The notes under the pieces: generated by a model | The model's database searches: none | What the model saw: only the letters and a program-made list of their open reading frames with translations | Told to the model about the DNA's origin: nothing | Program-made: the position numbers and the translations under genes | Origin: Acidovorax sp. NO-1 | Lineage (GTDB): Bacteria > Pseudomonadota > Gammaproteobacteria > Burkholderiales > Burkholderiaceae_C | Direction of reading: 5' to 3' | NCBI RefSeq assembly: GCF_000238595.1 | Contig: NZ_AGTS01000148.1 | Coordinates: forward strand, 1 to 43,447 | Length of the DNA stretch: 43,447 nucleotides | Part shown: positions 34,755-43,036 of the stretch, one piece after another | Layout of the letters: each line of letters opens with the position of its first letter | How positions within the stretch are numbered: the first letter of the stretch is position 1

Positions 34755-35429
34755 ATGCACACGATACACAGCAACATTCTGGACATCCAAAAAACCGGCC
34801 ACCGCGCCCAATACACCGTGGGGCGGCTGATGTCGCCCAAAGAAGTTGAAGAGGCCACCGAAGACCATAACCACCAGACCCGCCAACGCGTCAGAGGTCA
34901 CTGGCTTCTTTGCGGCGATTGCAGCCAAGAAATGTTTGACGGTATTGCACGGCAGGGTGAGGCAGCGCTTCGCTACTCGCTGGGGGTTTCCCAGCGCGGA
35001 GACGACATCAAGTTCCTGGTCATAACCCATCAGTTGGGGAACGCTCAGCACCGCTTCTTGGTGCCGACGTGGGACCCCAGGGTGCCCAAACTGCTGGAAG
35101 CCTTCAGCCAAGGACAGACTTCCATCTCATTGGCGTGCAAGGGCGACACGCAAGCCGTGGTCTTGTCTCTCACCGCGGATGCTCCGTACGCCCTGGAGCT
35201 GCGAAAGCACCTGGACATGTATATGCCCGACCCTCAGCGCTTGCAGGCGCTGTTGCGAGGGCTACCTCAGTGGATGGAGACAGCGGCCGAACCTGAGCAG
35301 TTTCCCAACCTGATGGAGGGGCTAGCCATCACAGACGTCAGTGTCTCCATCGTGTTCGACGCCATGCTGCCCAACCTCAGCCAATTGTTGGCAAAAAAAC
35401 TTGGGGCCAATGGGGCCACCCTGCACTGA
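34755..35429 (+). CDS. Hypothetical island protein
   Basis: A 224-residue soluble protein. ATG at 34755 with AGGAC upstream; a longer frame is open further upstream but lies inside the previous gene. It has one CxxC pair (LLCGDC) and helical stretches (FDAMLPNLSQLLAKKLG). No family recognised. It lies between the replication-relaxation-like gene and the SSB-like gene, so a role in island DNA processing is plausible but unproven. Confidence 0.6.
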   Translation: MHTIHSNILDIQKTGHRAQYTVGRLMSPKEVEEATEDHNHQTRQRVRGHWLLCGDCSQEMFDGIARQGEAALRYSLGVSQRGDDIKFLVITHQLGNAQHRFLVPTWDPRVPKLLEAFSQGQTSISLACKGDTQAVVLSLTADAPYALELRKHLDMYMPDPQRLQALLRGLPQWMETAAEPEQFPNLMEGLAITDVSVSIVFDAMLPNLSQLLAKKLGANGATLH

Positions 35430-35507
35430 AAAACGCCAGCCAGTCGCTACACGTCTGTGAGATGCATCGAAATTGTTCGCTGCGCTCACAGAATAAGGAC
35501 ACAAGCT

Positions 35508-35822
35508 ATGATGGTCTACGGTAATTTGGCTACTCAACCACTGAAAAAAATCTCAAAATCGACTAATAAGGCTTACTTCGAATTTCGCATTGCGGAATCG
35601 CAGCGCGGACAGGACTCCCAGCCCACCTGGTACACCTGCCGCGTGATGAAAGAGACCATGCCGGAGCTCACCAAAGGCGACTTTGTCAAAGTGACCGGCA
35701 AGCTGAAAGCAGATTTCTACCTGTCACGCGAGGGCAAACCCACGGGTACGCTGCTCATCATTGCTTTCGAGGCGGCCAAGATAGCAAAGCCGCAGGCTCT
35801 TTCTGTCGCCGAAGAAGGGTAA
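35508..35822 (+). CDS. Single-stranded DNA-binding (OB-fold) protein, SSB-like
   Basis: A 104-residue OB-fold protein. MVYGNLATQPLKKI, YFEFRIAESQRGQ and FVKVTGKLKADFYLSREG follow the SSB/PriB strand pattern, without the acidic C-terminal tip (DDDIPF) of chromosomal SSB. It begins at tandem ATGs (35508, 35511) after AAGGA. It probably protects or organises single-stranded DNA during island replication, with the SF3 helicase. Confidence 0.78.
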   Translation: MMVYGNLATQPLKKISKSTNKAYFEFRIAESQRGQDSQPTWYTCRVMKETMPELTKGDFVKVTGKLKADFYLSREGKPTGTLLIIAFEAAKIAKPQALSVAEEG

Positions 35823-35962
35823 CGGCGGTAACGGGGTAACAAAGGTGCTACGACCTCCCCCATGACGCAAGGCAACAACCAACAACGATGATTTCAGCCC
35901 CCACAGCCATGCTCAAGGCGTTGACTTAAAGTGCTGACGTCTGCCAACTCGGCACCTGATTC

Positions 35963-35996
35963 GCCCTCTGAGCCTTTCCGGTTCAGAGGGCTTTTT
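35963..35996 (+). terminator. Rho-independent terminator downstream of the SSB-like gene
   Basis: GCCCTCTGA at 35963-35971 pairs with TCAGAGGGC at 35983-35991, followed by five T residues. It closes the rightward unit 33491-35822. Confidence 0.88.
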
Positions 35997-36057
35997 CCTA
36001 CCGGAAATTTCTCCGATACCTGACAAGCTTGGCGGTTCGACGGCCTGTGCCCCGACC

Positions 36058-36390
36058 TCAGGCTTCCTGCGCGGACTCGGAGGCCGACACGGCACGAAAC
36101 TCGTCGTCGTGCGACACGCGGACTACCCCGAGCTTGAGCCCCAGAACGCCGAAGACCCGGTTCATTGTCTGGACCGTTCCCTCGCTTTTCTCGCGCTCAA
36201 TGTCTTGCAGCGTGCGAAACGATATTCCCGCCAACTTGGCCAGTTCTGCAGTAGTGAGATGCATCGTCTTCTTCAGATGGCGCACGGCCTGCGCCAGGCT
36301 CCATTGCGGATTCGCCAGCACGTCGTTGATGGCCTTCTTGCGCAATTCCAGCTGCTGAGGCAGGGGCAAGGTTGCGTATCGCTTGTCCAT
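36058..36390 (-). CDS. hipB: HipB-like XRE antitoxin
   Basis: A 110-residue protein with a Cro/CI-type helix-turn-helix near residues 46-72 (LTTAELAKLAGISFRTLQDI then EREKSEG). The N-terminal 40 residues form an extra helical region. It starts 13 bases after the hipA stop, so the antitoxin gene is downstream of the toxin gene, reversed relative to E. coli hipBA. Expected to bind HipA and repress the operon. No strong ribosome-binding site before its ATG, so its translation may depend on hipA. Confidence 0.8.
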   Translation of the reverse strand: MDKRYATLPLPQQLELRKKAINDVLANPQWSLAQAVRHLKKTMHLTTAELAKLAGISFRTLQDIEREKSEGTVQTMNRVFGVLGLKLGVVRVSHDDEFRAVSASESAQEA

Positions 36391-36403
36391 GTCGGCGTCC
36401 AGT

Positions 36404-37747
36404 TCAGTTCAGCGCGGTCAATCGCTGGGCTTGCGCCTCGATTCCGAGCTTGAGGTGAGCGTGCACCGCCGGTTCCAAGCCGAAGTCAGTACCGTGGGCT
36501 GCAATCTTTCTCAGAGGCTCAGCCATCGAGCGCAAGCCGTCAACCAAGGCCGGACGGCACACCTCGCGCAACGCTTTTTTCTGCGCAGAAGACATCCGCT
36601 TCTCATCTCTCAGGGTCTGCGCCATCTCACACACCGTGTCGATGACCCTGTTCCAGTCCGGAGCGCTGCTGTCGTTGCCCTCCCATCGGATGCGGCGGGC
36701 GATTCCGTCAGGGTGGAGGTACATCGGCGCAAAGTCGTAGAGGGGTGTCAGGCGGATACCGCCACTGAAGTCGCGCTGGACTGCGGTGTTTCGTGCGTGG
36801 TTGTCTTTATTCCCCAGAGCCAGGTTGGCCACATCCCGCTTGATGTACTCAAGCACTTCTGCAAGGGGGTGGGTGCATTGCCGCAGCAGCTGCCGGCACA
36901 CTTCGTCGTGGCTGGGCACCGCATCGAAGCCAGGGTTGCCCGTCAACGTCGCAATGCTCTCTTGTCCCAGGCGAAGAACACCCCCGCCCGTCACTTGGCG
37001 GTCGAACCGGGGGATGAAAAGCGCTCGCTTGAGCAGTACGAGGTCTGCATGCACGCGAAGCCCCAGCATTCGTGCCAAAGCCATATAAGGAGCTTCATGC
37101 CGCAGGATGGACGCAAGAGCCTCGTTGCTGCCCCGCCCGAACTTGACGATGTAGTGCTCCCGCGCCCGCGCATCAGGAAGCGTGTGGTCCAGGTACAGCA
37201 GCCCATCCTCTGCTCTCGTGAGCAAAATCTTGGGCCACTCGCCCTGTACGCCAGAAGAGCCTGCCACGAACAGGCCGTGTGAGGCCAGGTACTCAGCGAA
37301 GTCGTCTCCCCGTTCGGCCACCTCATCGTCCGTGAAGCCCCGTAGCGGACCCGCATTCGCGGCTAGCCAGCTCGCGGCCTCCTTCACGCGCAGGTTTCCT
37401 ACCGAGTTGCCCGCACCCGCGAGCAGCAGCCGCCAGTCCACGCTCTCCCCTGCCGTTACAGATAGCCCCAGTCTGCGCAGAAGCTCTTCTCGTCCAAAGC
37501 CCTGCGGCAACATATCGATAAGGAAAACGGGCCAGTGCGGATGCTCGAACGCTTGGAGCCCCACTGGGAAACGACAGGCAAAGGCATGAGCGTCTCGCGC
37601 TCCGCCGTGCTCGATGGCCCACTCCACCGAGTAGCCGGTATACGTCTTGCTTCGCCAGCCTTGTGCTTCAGGGCCCAGCAGGCTTACGCTGCCCACGTCG
37701 CACCAAGCGCCGTTGGCGAACAGTTGGAGGGTGCAGCTCGCATTCAT
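36404..37747 (-). CDS. hipA: HipA-like serine/threonine kinase toxin
   Basis: A 447-residue HipA-family kinase. The P-loop-like motif is SSGVQGEWPK near residues 164-173, the ATP-contacting lysine Lys202 is in YIVKFGR, the catalytic loop is GNKDNHARN with Asp315 and Asn320, and the Mg-binding Asp338 is in LTPLYDFAPM. All catalytic features appear intact. In E. coli, HipA phosphorylates glutamyl-tRNA synthetase; the target here is not known. It is the first gene of a two-gene operon with hipB. Confidence 0.9.
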   Translation of the reverse strand: MNASCTLQLFANGAWCDVGSVSLLGPEAQGWRSKTYTGYSVEWAIEHGGARDAHAFACRFPVGLQAFEHPHWPVFLIDMLPQGFGREELLRRLGLSVTAGESVDWRLLLAGAGNSVGNLRVKEAASWLAANAGPLRGFTDDEVAERGDDFAEYLASHGLFVAGSSGVQGEWPKILLTRAEDGLLYLDHTLPDARAREHYIVKFGRGSNEALASILRHEAPYMALARMLGLRVHADLVLLKRALFIPRFDRQVTGGGVLRLGQESIATLTGNPGFDAVPSHDEVCRQLLRQCTHPLAEVLEYIKRDVANLALGNKDNHARNTAVQRDFSGGIRLTPLYDFAPMYLHPDGIARRIRWEGNDSSAPDWNRVIDTVCEMAQTLRDEKRMSSAQKKALREVCRPALVDGLRSMAEPLRKIAAHGTDFGLEPAVHAHLKLGIEAQAQRLTALN

Positions 37748-37760
37748 TTACACAGAATTT

Positions 37761-37798
37761 TATCACTATTGAGGTCGAATGGCTTTGTATAAGTGATA
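37761..37798. promoter_or_regulatory. Candidate HipB operator before hipA
   Basis: TATCACT at 37761-37767 and its complement AGTGATA at 37792-37798, centre spacing about 31 bases (three helical turns), lie just upstream of the hipA ATG in AT-rich sequence. E. coli HipB sites are TATCC-N8-GGATA; the similarity in TATC/GATA ends is suggestive. A TAAAAT hexamer at the left arm could be a -10 element. Confidence 0.45.
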
Positions 37799-37871
37799 GA
37801 TAACTGTGCAAGTAATTCGGGGCCCTGCTGTGATTTACAGCCAACTCCATCAAGACTTTAGGTCAACGCAT

Positions 37872-37895
37872 AGGCCTTCCGGGGAGGCCTTTTTT
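37872..37895 (+). terminator. Rho-independent terminator (rightward)
   Basis: AGGCCTTC pairs with GGGAGGCC/T across a short loop (37872-37890), followed by six T residues. No rightward gene precedes it; hipA upstream reads the other way. It may end an unrecognised small RNA or be left from a lost gene such as an integrase. Confidence 0.7.
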
Positions 37896-38041
37896 CTGTT
37901 GCAGTTGGATTTACCTCTGACATTCACTGGGCGCGGTAAACTACCCAAATCGACTTCCAGGTCATACGAGAAGTCATACGGCGACGAAGCTGCGCATCTT
38001 TGTAAGTCGTTGATTTTATTGAAAAATCTCTTCGGATTGGA

Positions 38042-38062
38042 CGAATCCCGCCCTCTCCGCCA
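38042..38062 (+). other. Probable attachment site: copy of a tRNA-Ser 3' end
   Basis: CGAATCCCGCCCTCTCCGCC followed by A at 38042-38062 reads as the T-arm 3' strand, the acceptor 3' strand and CCA of a tRNA-Ser type gene. The 5' parts of the tRNA (anticodon arm, D arm) are absent upstream, so it is not a gene. Integrative islands leave such duplicates at their far end. A strong terminator follows 10 bases later. Confidence 0.65.
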
Positions 38063-38072
38063 GTCGATAGAA

Positions 38073-38108
38073 GGGTTAGCAGGTACTCATCTGCTAACCC
38101 TGTTTTTT
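38073..38108 (+). terminator. Rho-independent terminator next to the tRNA-Ser 3' copy
   Basis: GGGTTAGCAG at 38073-38082 pairs perfectly with CTGCTAACCC at 38091-38100, then TG and seven T residues. Immediately downstream of the tRNA 3' end copy, it may be the original terminator of a tRNA-Ser gene. Confidence 0.9.
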
Positions 38109-38370
38109 TGCGGCTCCTCTGAAAACGAGGCCCGCATCAGAGGTAGCGCCCCGGCAAACCGTGTAAGGTGGCTTCCGGTTTGAGTGGTGCATGCTAAGGG
38201 GATCAAGAAGTACCCATACACGCCACCTTGACGCAGGCAAATTGTCATTAATATTGAACTCCAATTGCACGTAATTCCCTAAATTTGGGATGACGTTGCA
38301 AACACAAAAAAATCTCTAAAGCAGCAAGCAAGCTTGAGCTTTAAAACTAACAACGCAAGAAGATTCGCAA

Positions 38371-39990
38371 GTGCCATTTCTAGATTGGGTGAACAAAAAC
38401 CAAGCCAAGAGAGCCTTATTGGAGGTTCCCTACCACCTGTTGAAGCAGGAGGCTCCTTATGGGATGCCTACCGACAACCTGCTGATACAGGGCGACAACC
38501 TGCTGGCGTTAAAGGCACTGGTGCCGTTTTACGAGGGGCAGGTGAAGTGCATCTACGCAGACCCCCCATTCAACACTGAACAGGCCTTCCCCGACTATGA
38601 CGACAAGTTGGAGCACTCTCAGTGGTTGTCCATGGTCTACCCGATATTGACATTGCAGCGAACCCTTCTGGCGTCAGACGGCACACTGTTCTTGCACATT
38701 GACGATAACGAACTGGGGTATCTGATCGCAGTTGCTGATGAGATCATGGGGCGGAAGAATCGCGTGGGAATCATCACCTTCAAGCAAGGTGCAGCAACGG
38801 GCCACAAGTCGATCAACCCCGGGATGGTCAGCACTACGAATTTCATCCTGGTTTATGCGAAGAACAAGGCCCGGTGGCGTCCTCGCAGACTGTTCACGGG
38901 GCGAGAGCGGGACAAGCGATATGGTCATTTCCTGGTCAACCCACAGGAGCATCACAAGAACTGGCGATTGACGACTCTGACTTCCGCGTTCTCGCAGCAC
39001 ACTGGAAAGAAAGCAAGCGAGGCCAAGAAGGAAATGGGCCCGAAGGCCTATGAAGATGCATTGAACGAGTTTGTTATCGCACACGCAGCTCAGGTCATCC
39101 AGCCTGTCCGCCCAGACTACGATGCTGTGAGTGAAGAAGCCCAAAGGATCATTGACAAGTCATTGGCGCAGCCGAGGGAGGTGTTCCACTTGGCTCGAAC
39201 TGGCTACACCGACATGTACTTCCAAGGTGGGCAGCGGTGGATTTTCTATCGCGAGAAATTGAAGGAGATCGATGGACAACTCGTTGCTGGTGAGCCGCTA
39301 ACGACGTTGTGGGATGACCTCTTATCGAACAACCTTCACACGGAAGGCGGGATCGAATTTCCAAAGAGCAAGAAGCCTGAGGCTCTTATCAAACGTGTCA
39401 TAGAGCTGAGTGGATGCGAAAAGGGCGATTTGGTCCTGGACGCATTCTTGGGCTCTGGAACTACCGCTGCCGTCGCCCACAAGCTTGGTTTGAGATGGAT
39501 TGGAGTTGAGCGGGGAGAGCATGCTGAGACAAAGTGTCTGCCTCGTCTCAAGGCCGTTATTGATGGCGACCAGACGGGCATAAGCAAGACCGTGGGTTGG
39601 GATGGTGGCGGTGGCTTCCGCTTCTGCTCCCTCGGCGAAGCGGCCTTCGACTCTGAAGGCCGAATCAACCCTTCTGTTCGCTTCGCCACGTTGGCAGCTT
39701 TCGCATGGCACTTCGAGACAGGCGAGCCAGGCAGTCAGGTGTTCGACAAGCCACTGCTGGGCATCCACAACGGCACGGCCTATTACCTGCTCTACAACGG
39801 CATCTTGGGCGACCGCAGGCCCGCAGGCGGCAATGTGCTGACCCATGCGGTGTTGCAGGCCATCACGGAAATCTTCCCGCATGACGGCCCGAAAGTGGTC
39901 TACGGAGAGACGTGCAGGCTGGGCAGTTCCAAGCTCGCAGCCGAGCAGATCACTTTCAAGCAAATCCCCTATGACGTGAAGATGCGTTGA
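38371..39990 (+). CDS. mod: Type III restriction-modification system DNA methyltransferase (Mod)
   Basis: A 539-residue N6-adenine methyltransferase of the beta class. Motif IV is ADPPFNT near residues 63-69, before motif I FLGSGTT near residue 359, the order expected for Mod. Between them is the target-recognition region (about 115-300). The start is a GTG at 38371 (MPFLDWVNKNQ), which begins the family N-terminus; no better ATG exists. It ends TGA five bases before the res start. It methylates one strand of the recognition site and guides the Res subunit. Confidence 0.9.
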   Translation: MPFLDWVNKNQAKRALLEVPYHLLKQEAPYGMPTDNLLIQGDNLLALKALVPFYEGQVKCIYADPPFNTEQAFPDYDDKLEHSQWLSMVYPILTLQRTLLASDGTLFLHIDDNELGYLIAVADEIMGRKNRVGIITFKQGAATGHKSINPGMVSTTNFILVYAKNKARWRPRRLFTGRERDKRYGHFLVNPQEHHKNWRLTTLTSAFSQHTGKKASEAKKEMGPKAYEDALNEFVIAHAAQVIQPVRPDYDAVSEEAQRIIDKSLAQPREVFHLARTGYTDMYFQGGQRWIFYREKLKEIDGQLVAGEPLTTLWDDLLSNNLHTEGGIEFPKSKKPEALIKRVIELSGCEKGDLVLDAFLGSGTTAAVAHKLGLRWIGVERGEHAETKCLPRLKAVIDGDQTGISKTVGWDGGGGFRFCSLGEAAFDSEGRINPSVRFATLAAFAWHFETGEPGSQVFDKPLLGIHNGTAYYLLYNGILGDRRPAGGNVLTHAVLQAITEIFPHDGPKVVYGETCRLGSSKLAAEQITFKQIPYDVKMR

Positions 39991-39995
39991 CCGCC

Positions 39996-42668
39996 ATGCT
40001 CGAACTCAAAAACTACCAACAAGGGGTCCTGACGGCCCTGAACAATTTCCTGCTGGCGACCCGCACCAAGACCGTCCCCGAAGCGTTTGCGGCCACGATT
40101 GCAGGCCAGGGCCGCACCGATCCGTACCATGCCTTGTTTGGCGATGTGCCATCCGTCTGCCTGCGGGTGCCCACTGGGGGCGGCAAGACCCTGCTAGCAG
40201 CCCATAGCGTGGCTTTGGCAGGCAAGGCGGTGCTGGACTCCGACTCCCCAGTTGCCTTGTGGCTGACCCCTTCGGATGTGATCCGCACGCAGACCCTGGA
40301 AGCTCTGGCCAATGCACTCCATCCGTATCGCAAGGCTCTGACCCAGCATTTCGGTGATCGGGTGCGGGTCTGCGACCTCGATAGCTTGCAGACGATCAGC
40401 CCACACGACGTGGGCAAGAGCTGCATCGTCGTGGTGGCGACCATCCAGGCCTTCAACGTCTCAGACACGGCGAAGCGAAACGTCTACTCGTTTTTCGAGG
40501 AACTGGCACCGCATTTCGACGGACTGCCACCCAATGCCACTGAGGGCTTGGAGAAGGTCAAGCCCGAGGACTTGGCGAACCAGCCCTATCTGACGGCTGC
40601 CGACGTGGGCAGGGTCAAGTATTCACTCGCGAATTGGCTGCACCTTCGTGCCCCCGTGGTCATCGTGGACGAGGCCCACAACAACCGCACGCAGCGGTTC
40701 TTCGAGACGTTGGGCCGCTTCAACCCGAGCTGCATCATTGAGCTGACGGCCACTCCCGTGGCGGGCAACAACGTGCTGCACCATGTATCAGCTCAAGAGT
40801 TGAAATCCGAGGACATGATCAAGCTGCCCATCGTGCTGGCCGAGCACCCCGATGGCTGGCAGGCTTGCTTGCGTGATGCCATCCTGACCCGCAAGAACTT
40901 GTTCACCGAGGCCCAGAAGGAACAGGACTACATCCGCCCCATCGTGCTGATCCAGGCCATGCCCAAGGGTGGCGAGGCCACCGTCGATGTGGTCAAGCAG
41001 CACCTGATGGAGCAGGAGAACGTGCCCGAGGAAGAAATCAAGATCGCCACGGGCTCACAGAAGGAGCTGGACGGCATCGACCTGTTCGACCGAAGCTGCA
41101 AGGTGAACTACGTCATCACCGTGGAGGCCTTGAAGGAGGGCTGGGACTGTTCCTTTGCTTACGTACTGGCCTCGCTGCAGTCGGTCAACTCGGCCAAGGA
41201 CGTAGAGCAGTTGCTGGGCCGTGTGCTGCGGATGCCTTATGCCAAGGCCCGCAAGCAGGAGGCTCTGAACAAGGCCTATACCCACATCGTGGCCGAGAAC
41301 TTCGCCCAGGCTGCATCCACCTTGAAGGACAAGATGGTGCAGAACATGGGCTTCGAGAGGCTGGACACGGCCAGCCTCGTCGTGCCTCAGGTGCCGCTGA
41401 ATCTTTTGGGTGGCAGCGGCACGGCCCCGAAGTCTGTGCCGATGCCAGATTGCGTGATCGAGCTGTCTCAGGTGCCAGATACGCAGAACTGGACTCCCGA
41501 GGTCAAGCAGGCTGTGCAGATCAAGGAGACCTCGCAGGGTGCCACCTTGGTTATCAAGGGCGATCTACCCGCCGAGGAACTGAGCCAGGTCGAGGCCTTC
41601 ATCGCCAACACGGTGCCTGCCAAGGCCCGCGAGTCGGTCAAGCAGCAGTTTGACGCCCACAGGGCCGTTCGGCAGGCCATTCGAGCCCCTGCACAACTGG
41701 GCGTGAGCTTCGCGTCCATTCCGCAGCTTTGCCTGAATCTGGACGGCCACCTTGAAGTGGTGGAGCGTGAAACGCTGGCCGATCTTGGCGGGTGGAGCTT
41801 GCTGGACAAGCCGGTGCAGTTGCAGGGTTTCGCGATCCAAGAGACGGTGAACTCGTTCGAGATCGACGTGAACGGCGAGCGGGTGAAGTACCGCATGCTG
41901 GCCGCCGAGCAACTGGGTCTCAACGACGTTGGCAGTCAGACCACCGAGCAGGGCTTGGTCCGTTGGCTGGACATGGAGCTGCGACGGCCCTATCTCTCCC
42001 AGCTCGATTTGCAGGCCTATTTGGTCAAGATGGTTGCCCACCTGATACACGACCGAAGCATCAGCTTGACCGCTCTGGTGCGGGCCAAATACCAACTGAC
42101 CCAGGCACTGGACAAGGAGATCGAACGTCTGCGGCAGCTTGCCATCGGTCAGGGCTTTCAGGCCCGCCTGTTCGAGATGACCGTGCCCACCGAGGCGGAC
42201 CTGGACCACTACGGCTTTCGGTTCGAGCCAGGCCGCTACCCTGCACGCCAGTGCTATCAGGGTAGCTACGAGTTCGAGAAACACTTCTACCCTCAAATTC
42301 ACGACCTGCGGGAGAAGACGCCTGTAGGCAAGACCACCGAGGAGTTCCGTTGTGCCCAGGTGCTGGATGCAAATCCGAAGGTCAAGCACTGGGTTCGCAA
42401 CATCGAGCAGCAGCCCAAGTTCTCGTTCTGGTTGCCCACGGCCACGGATTACTTTTATCCTGACTTCGTGGCCGAGCTGACTGATGGCCGAGTGCTGGTC
42501 ATTGAGTACAAGGGCGAGCCCTACAAGACCAACGACGATTCACGCGAGAAGCGGCAGGTGGGCGAGCAATGGGAGAAGGCCAGTGGTGGCCGCTGCCTGT
42601 TCTTGTTTGCCGTCGAAACAGACGACGTAGGCCGCAACGTGGCCCAGCAGATCTCACAGAAAATTTAA
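39996..42668 (+). CDS. res: Type III restriction endonuclease subunit (Res)
   Basis: An 890-residue SF2 helicase-nuclease. Walker A is PTGGGKT near residues 56-62, the DEAH box is VDEAHNN near 223, motif III is LTATPV, and motif VI is QLLGRVLRMPYA. The C-terminal PD-(D/E)XK nuclease is YPDFVAEL followed by VLVIEYKGE near residues 820-840. All catalytic features appear intact. I chose ATG 39996 because it follows the mod stop by five bases; a TTG at 39987 overlapping mod is possible. Followed by a terminator. With mod it forms a complete two-gene phage-defence operon. Confidence 0.92.
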   Translation: MLELKNYQQGVLTALNNFLLATRTKTVPEAFAATIAGQGRTDPYHALFGDVPSVCLRVPTGGGKTLLAAHSVALAGKAVLDSDSPVALWLTPSDVIRTQTLEALANALHPYRKALTQHFGDRVRVCDLDSLQTISPHDVGKSCIVVVATIQAFNVSDTAKRNVYSFFEELAPHFDGLPPNATEGLEKVKPEDLANQPYLTAADVGRVKYSLANWLHLRAPVVIVDEAHNNRTQRFFETLGRFNPSCIIELTATPVAGNNVLHHVSAQELKSEDMIKLPIVLAEHPDGWQACLRDAILTRKNLFTEAQKEQDYIRPIVLIQAMPKGGEATVDVVKQHLMEQENVPEEEIKIATGSQKELDGIDLFDRSCKVNYVITVEALKEGWDCSFAYVLASLQSVNSAKDVEQLLGRVLRMPYAKARKQEALNKAYTHIVAENFAQAASTLKDKMVQNMGFERLDTASLVVPQVPLNLLGGSGTAPKSVPMPDCVIELSQVPDTQNWTPEVKQAVQIKETSQGATLVIKGDLPAEELSQVEAFIANTVPAKARESVKQQFDAHRAVRQAIRAPAQLGVSFASIPQLCLNLDGHLEVVERETLADLGGWSLLDKPVQLQGFAIQETVNSFEIDVNGERVKYRMLAAEQLGLNDVGSQTTEQGLVRWLDMELRRPYLSQLDLQAYLVKMVAHLIHDRSISLTALVRAKYQLTQALDKEIERLRQLAIGQGFQARLFEMTVPTEADLDHYGFRFEPGRYPARQCYQGSYEFEKHFYPQIHDLREKTPVGKTTEEFRCAQVLDANPKVKHWVRNIEQQPKFSFWLPTATDYFYPDFVAELTDGRVLVIEYKGEPYKTNDDSREKRQVGEQWEKASGGRCLFLFAVETDDVGRNVAQQISQKI

Positions 42669-42685
42669 TAATCCTCAAAGAAAAG

Positions 42686-42710
42686 AAGCGTCTTATAGGG
42701 CGCTTTTTTT
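42686..42710 (+). terminator. Rho-independent terminator after res
   Basis: AAGCG at 42686-42690 pairs with CGCTT at 42701-42705 (stem extended by T-G and C-G pairs), followed by T residues. It is 18 bases past the res stop. Confidence 0.85.
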
Positions 42711-43036
42711 ATTTCGGATAAGCAACCTTTATTGCCAACTAAATGACTGCCTTGGGTCGATAGCGCCAGCTTCGAGCCTGCAAAAGCGATCCTTGATCAT
42801 GCAGCGAGTGACGGGTTTGTGACGTAGAACGGCACTTCAGGCAAAGCACCTCGAAATGTCTGTTATCGATATAAACAGTCGTTGACCTGTCAGCCTTGGA
42901 TGGCTGCAACCAGCCTAAGGACTAAACCGCTCGCGCGGTAGCCCGCCGCGAAGGCCCTGACACAGAGTAAACATCGCGCCCCTGTCTATGTTGGCGAGCG
43001 AGGCAATCGGCCTCGTTCTTCGACAGGAGCACGATC
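42711..43036. other. Intergenic region before the recombinase gene
   Basis: About 325 bases with no gene. It has an imperfect palindrome CTGTT-ATCGATATA-AACAG near 42860-42880 and a GC-rich hairpin-like stretch (CGCGCGGTAGCCCGCCGCG) near 42933. One boundary of a mobile element carrying the recombinase probably lies here. A ribosome-binding site (AGGAG) stands 7-8 bases before 43037. Confidence 0.45.

Noticed and set aside
38010..38062. Complete tRNA gene
   Set aside because: Only the 3' strand of the T-arm and acceptor stem plus CCA is present; no anticodon or D arm can be folded upstream.
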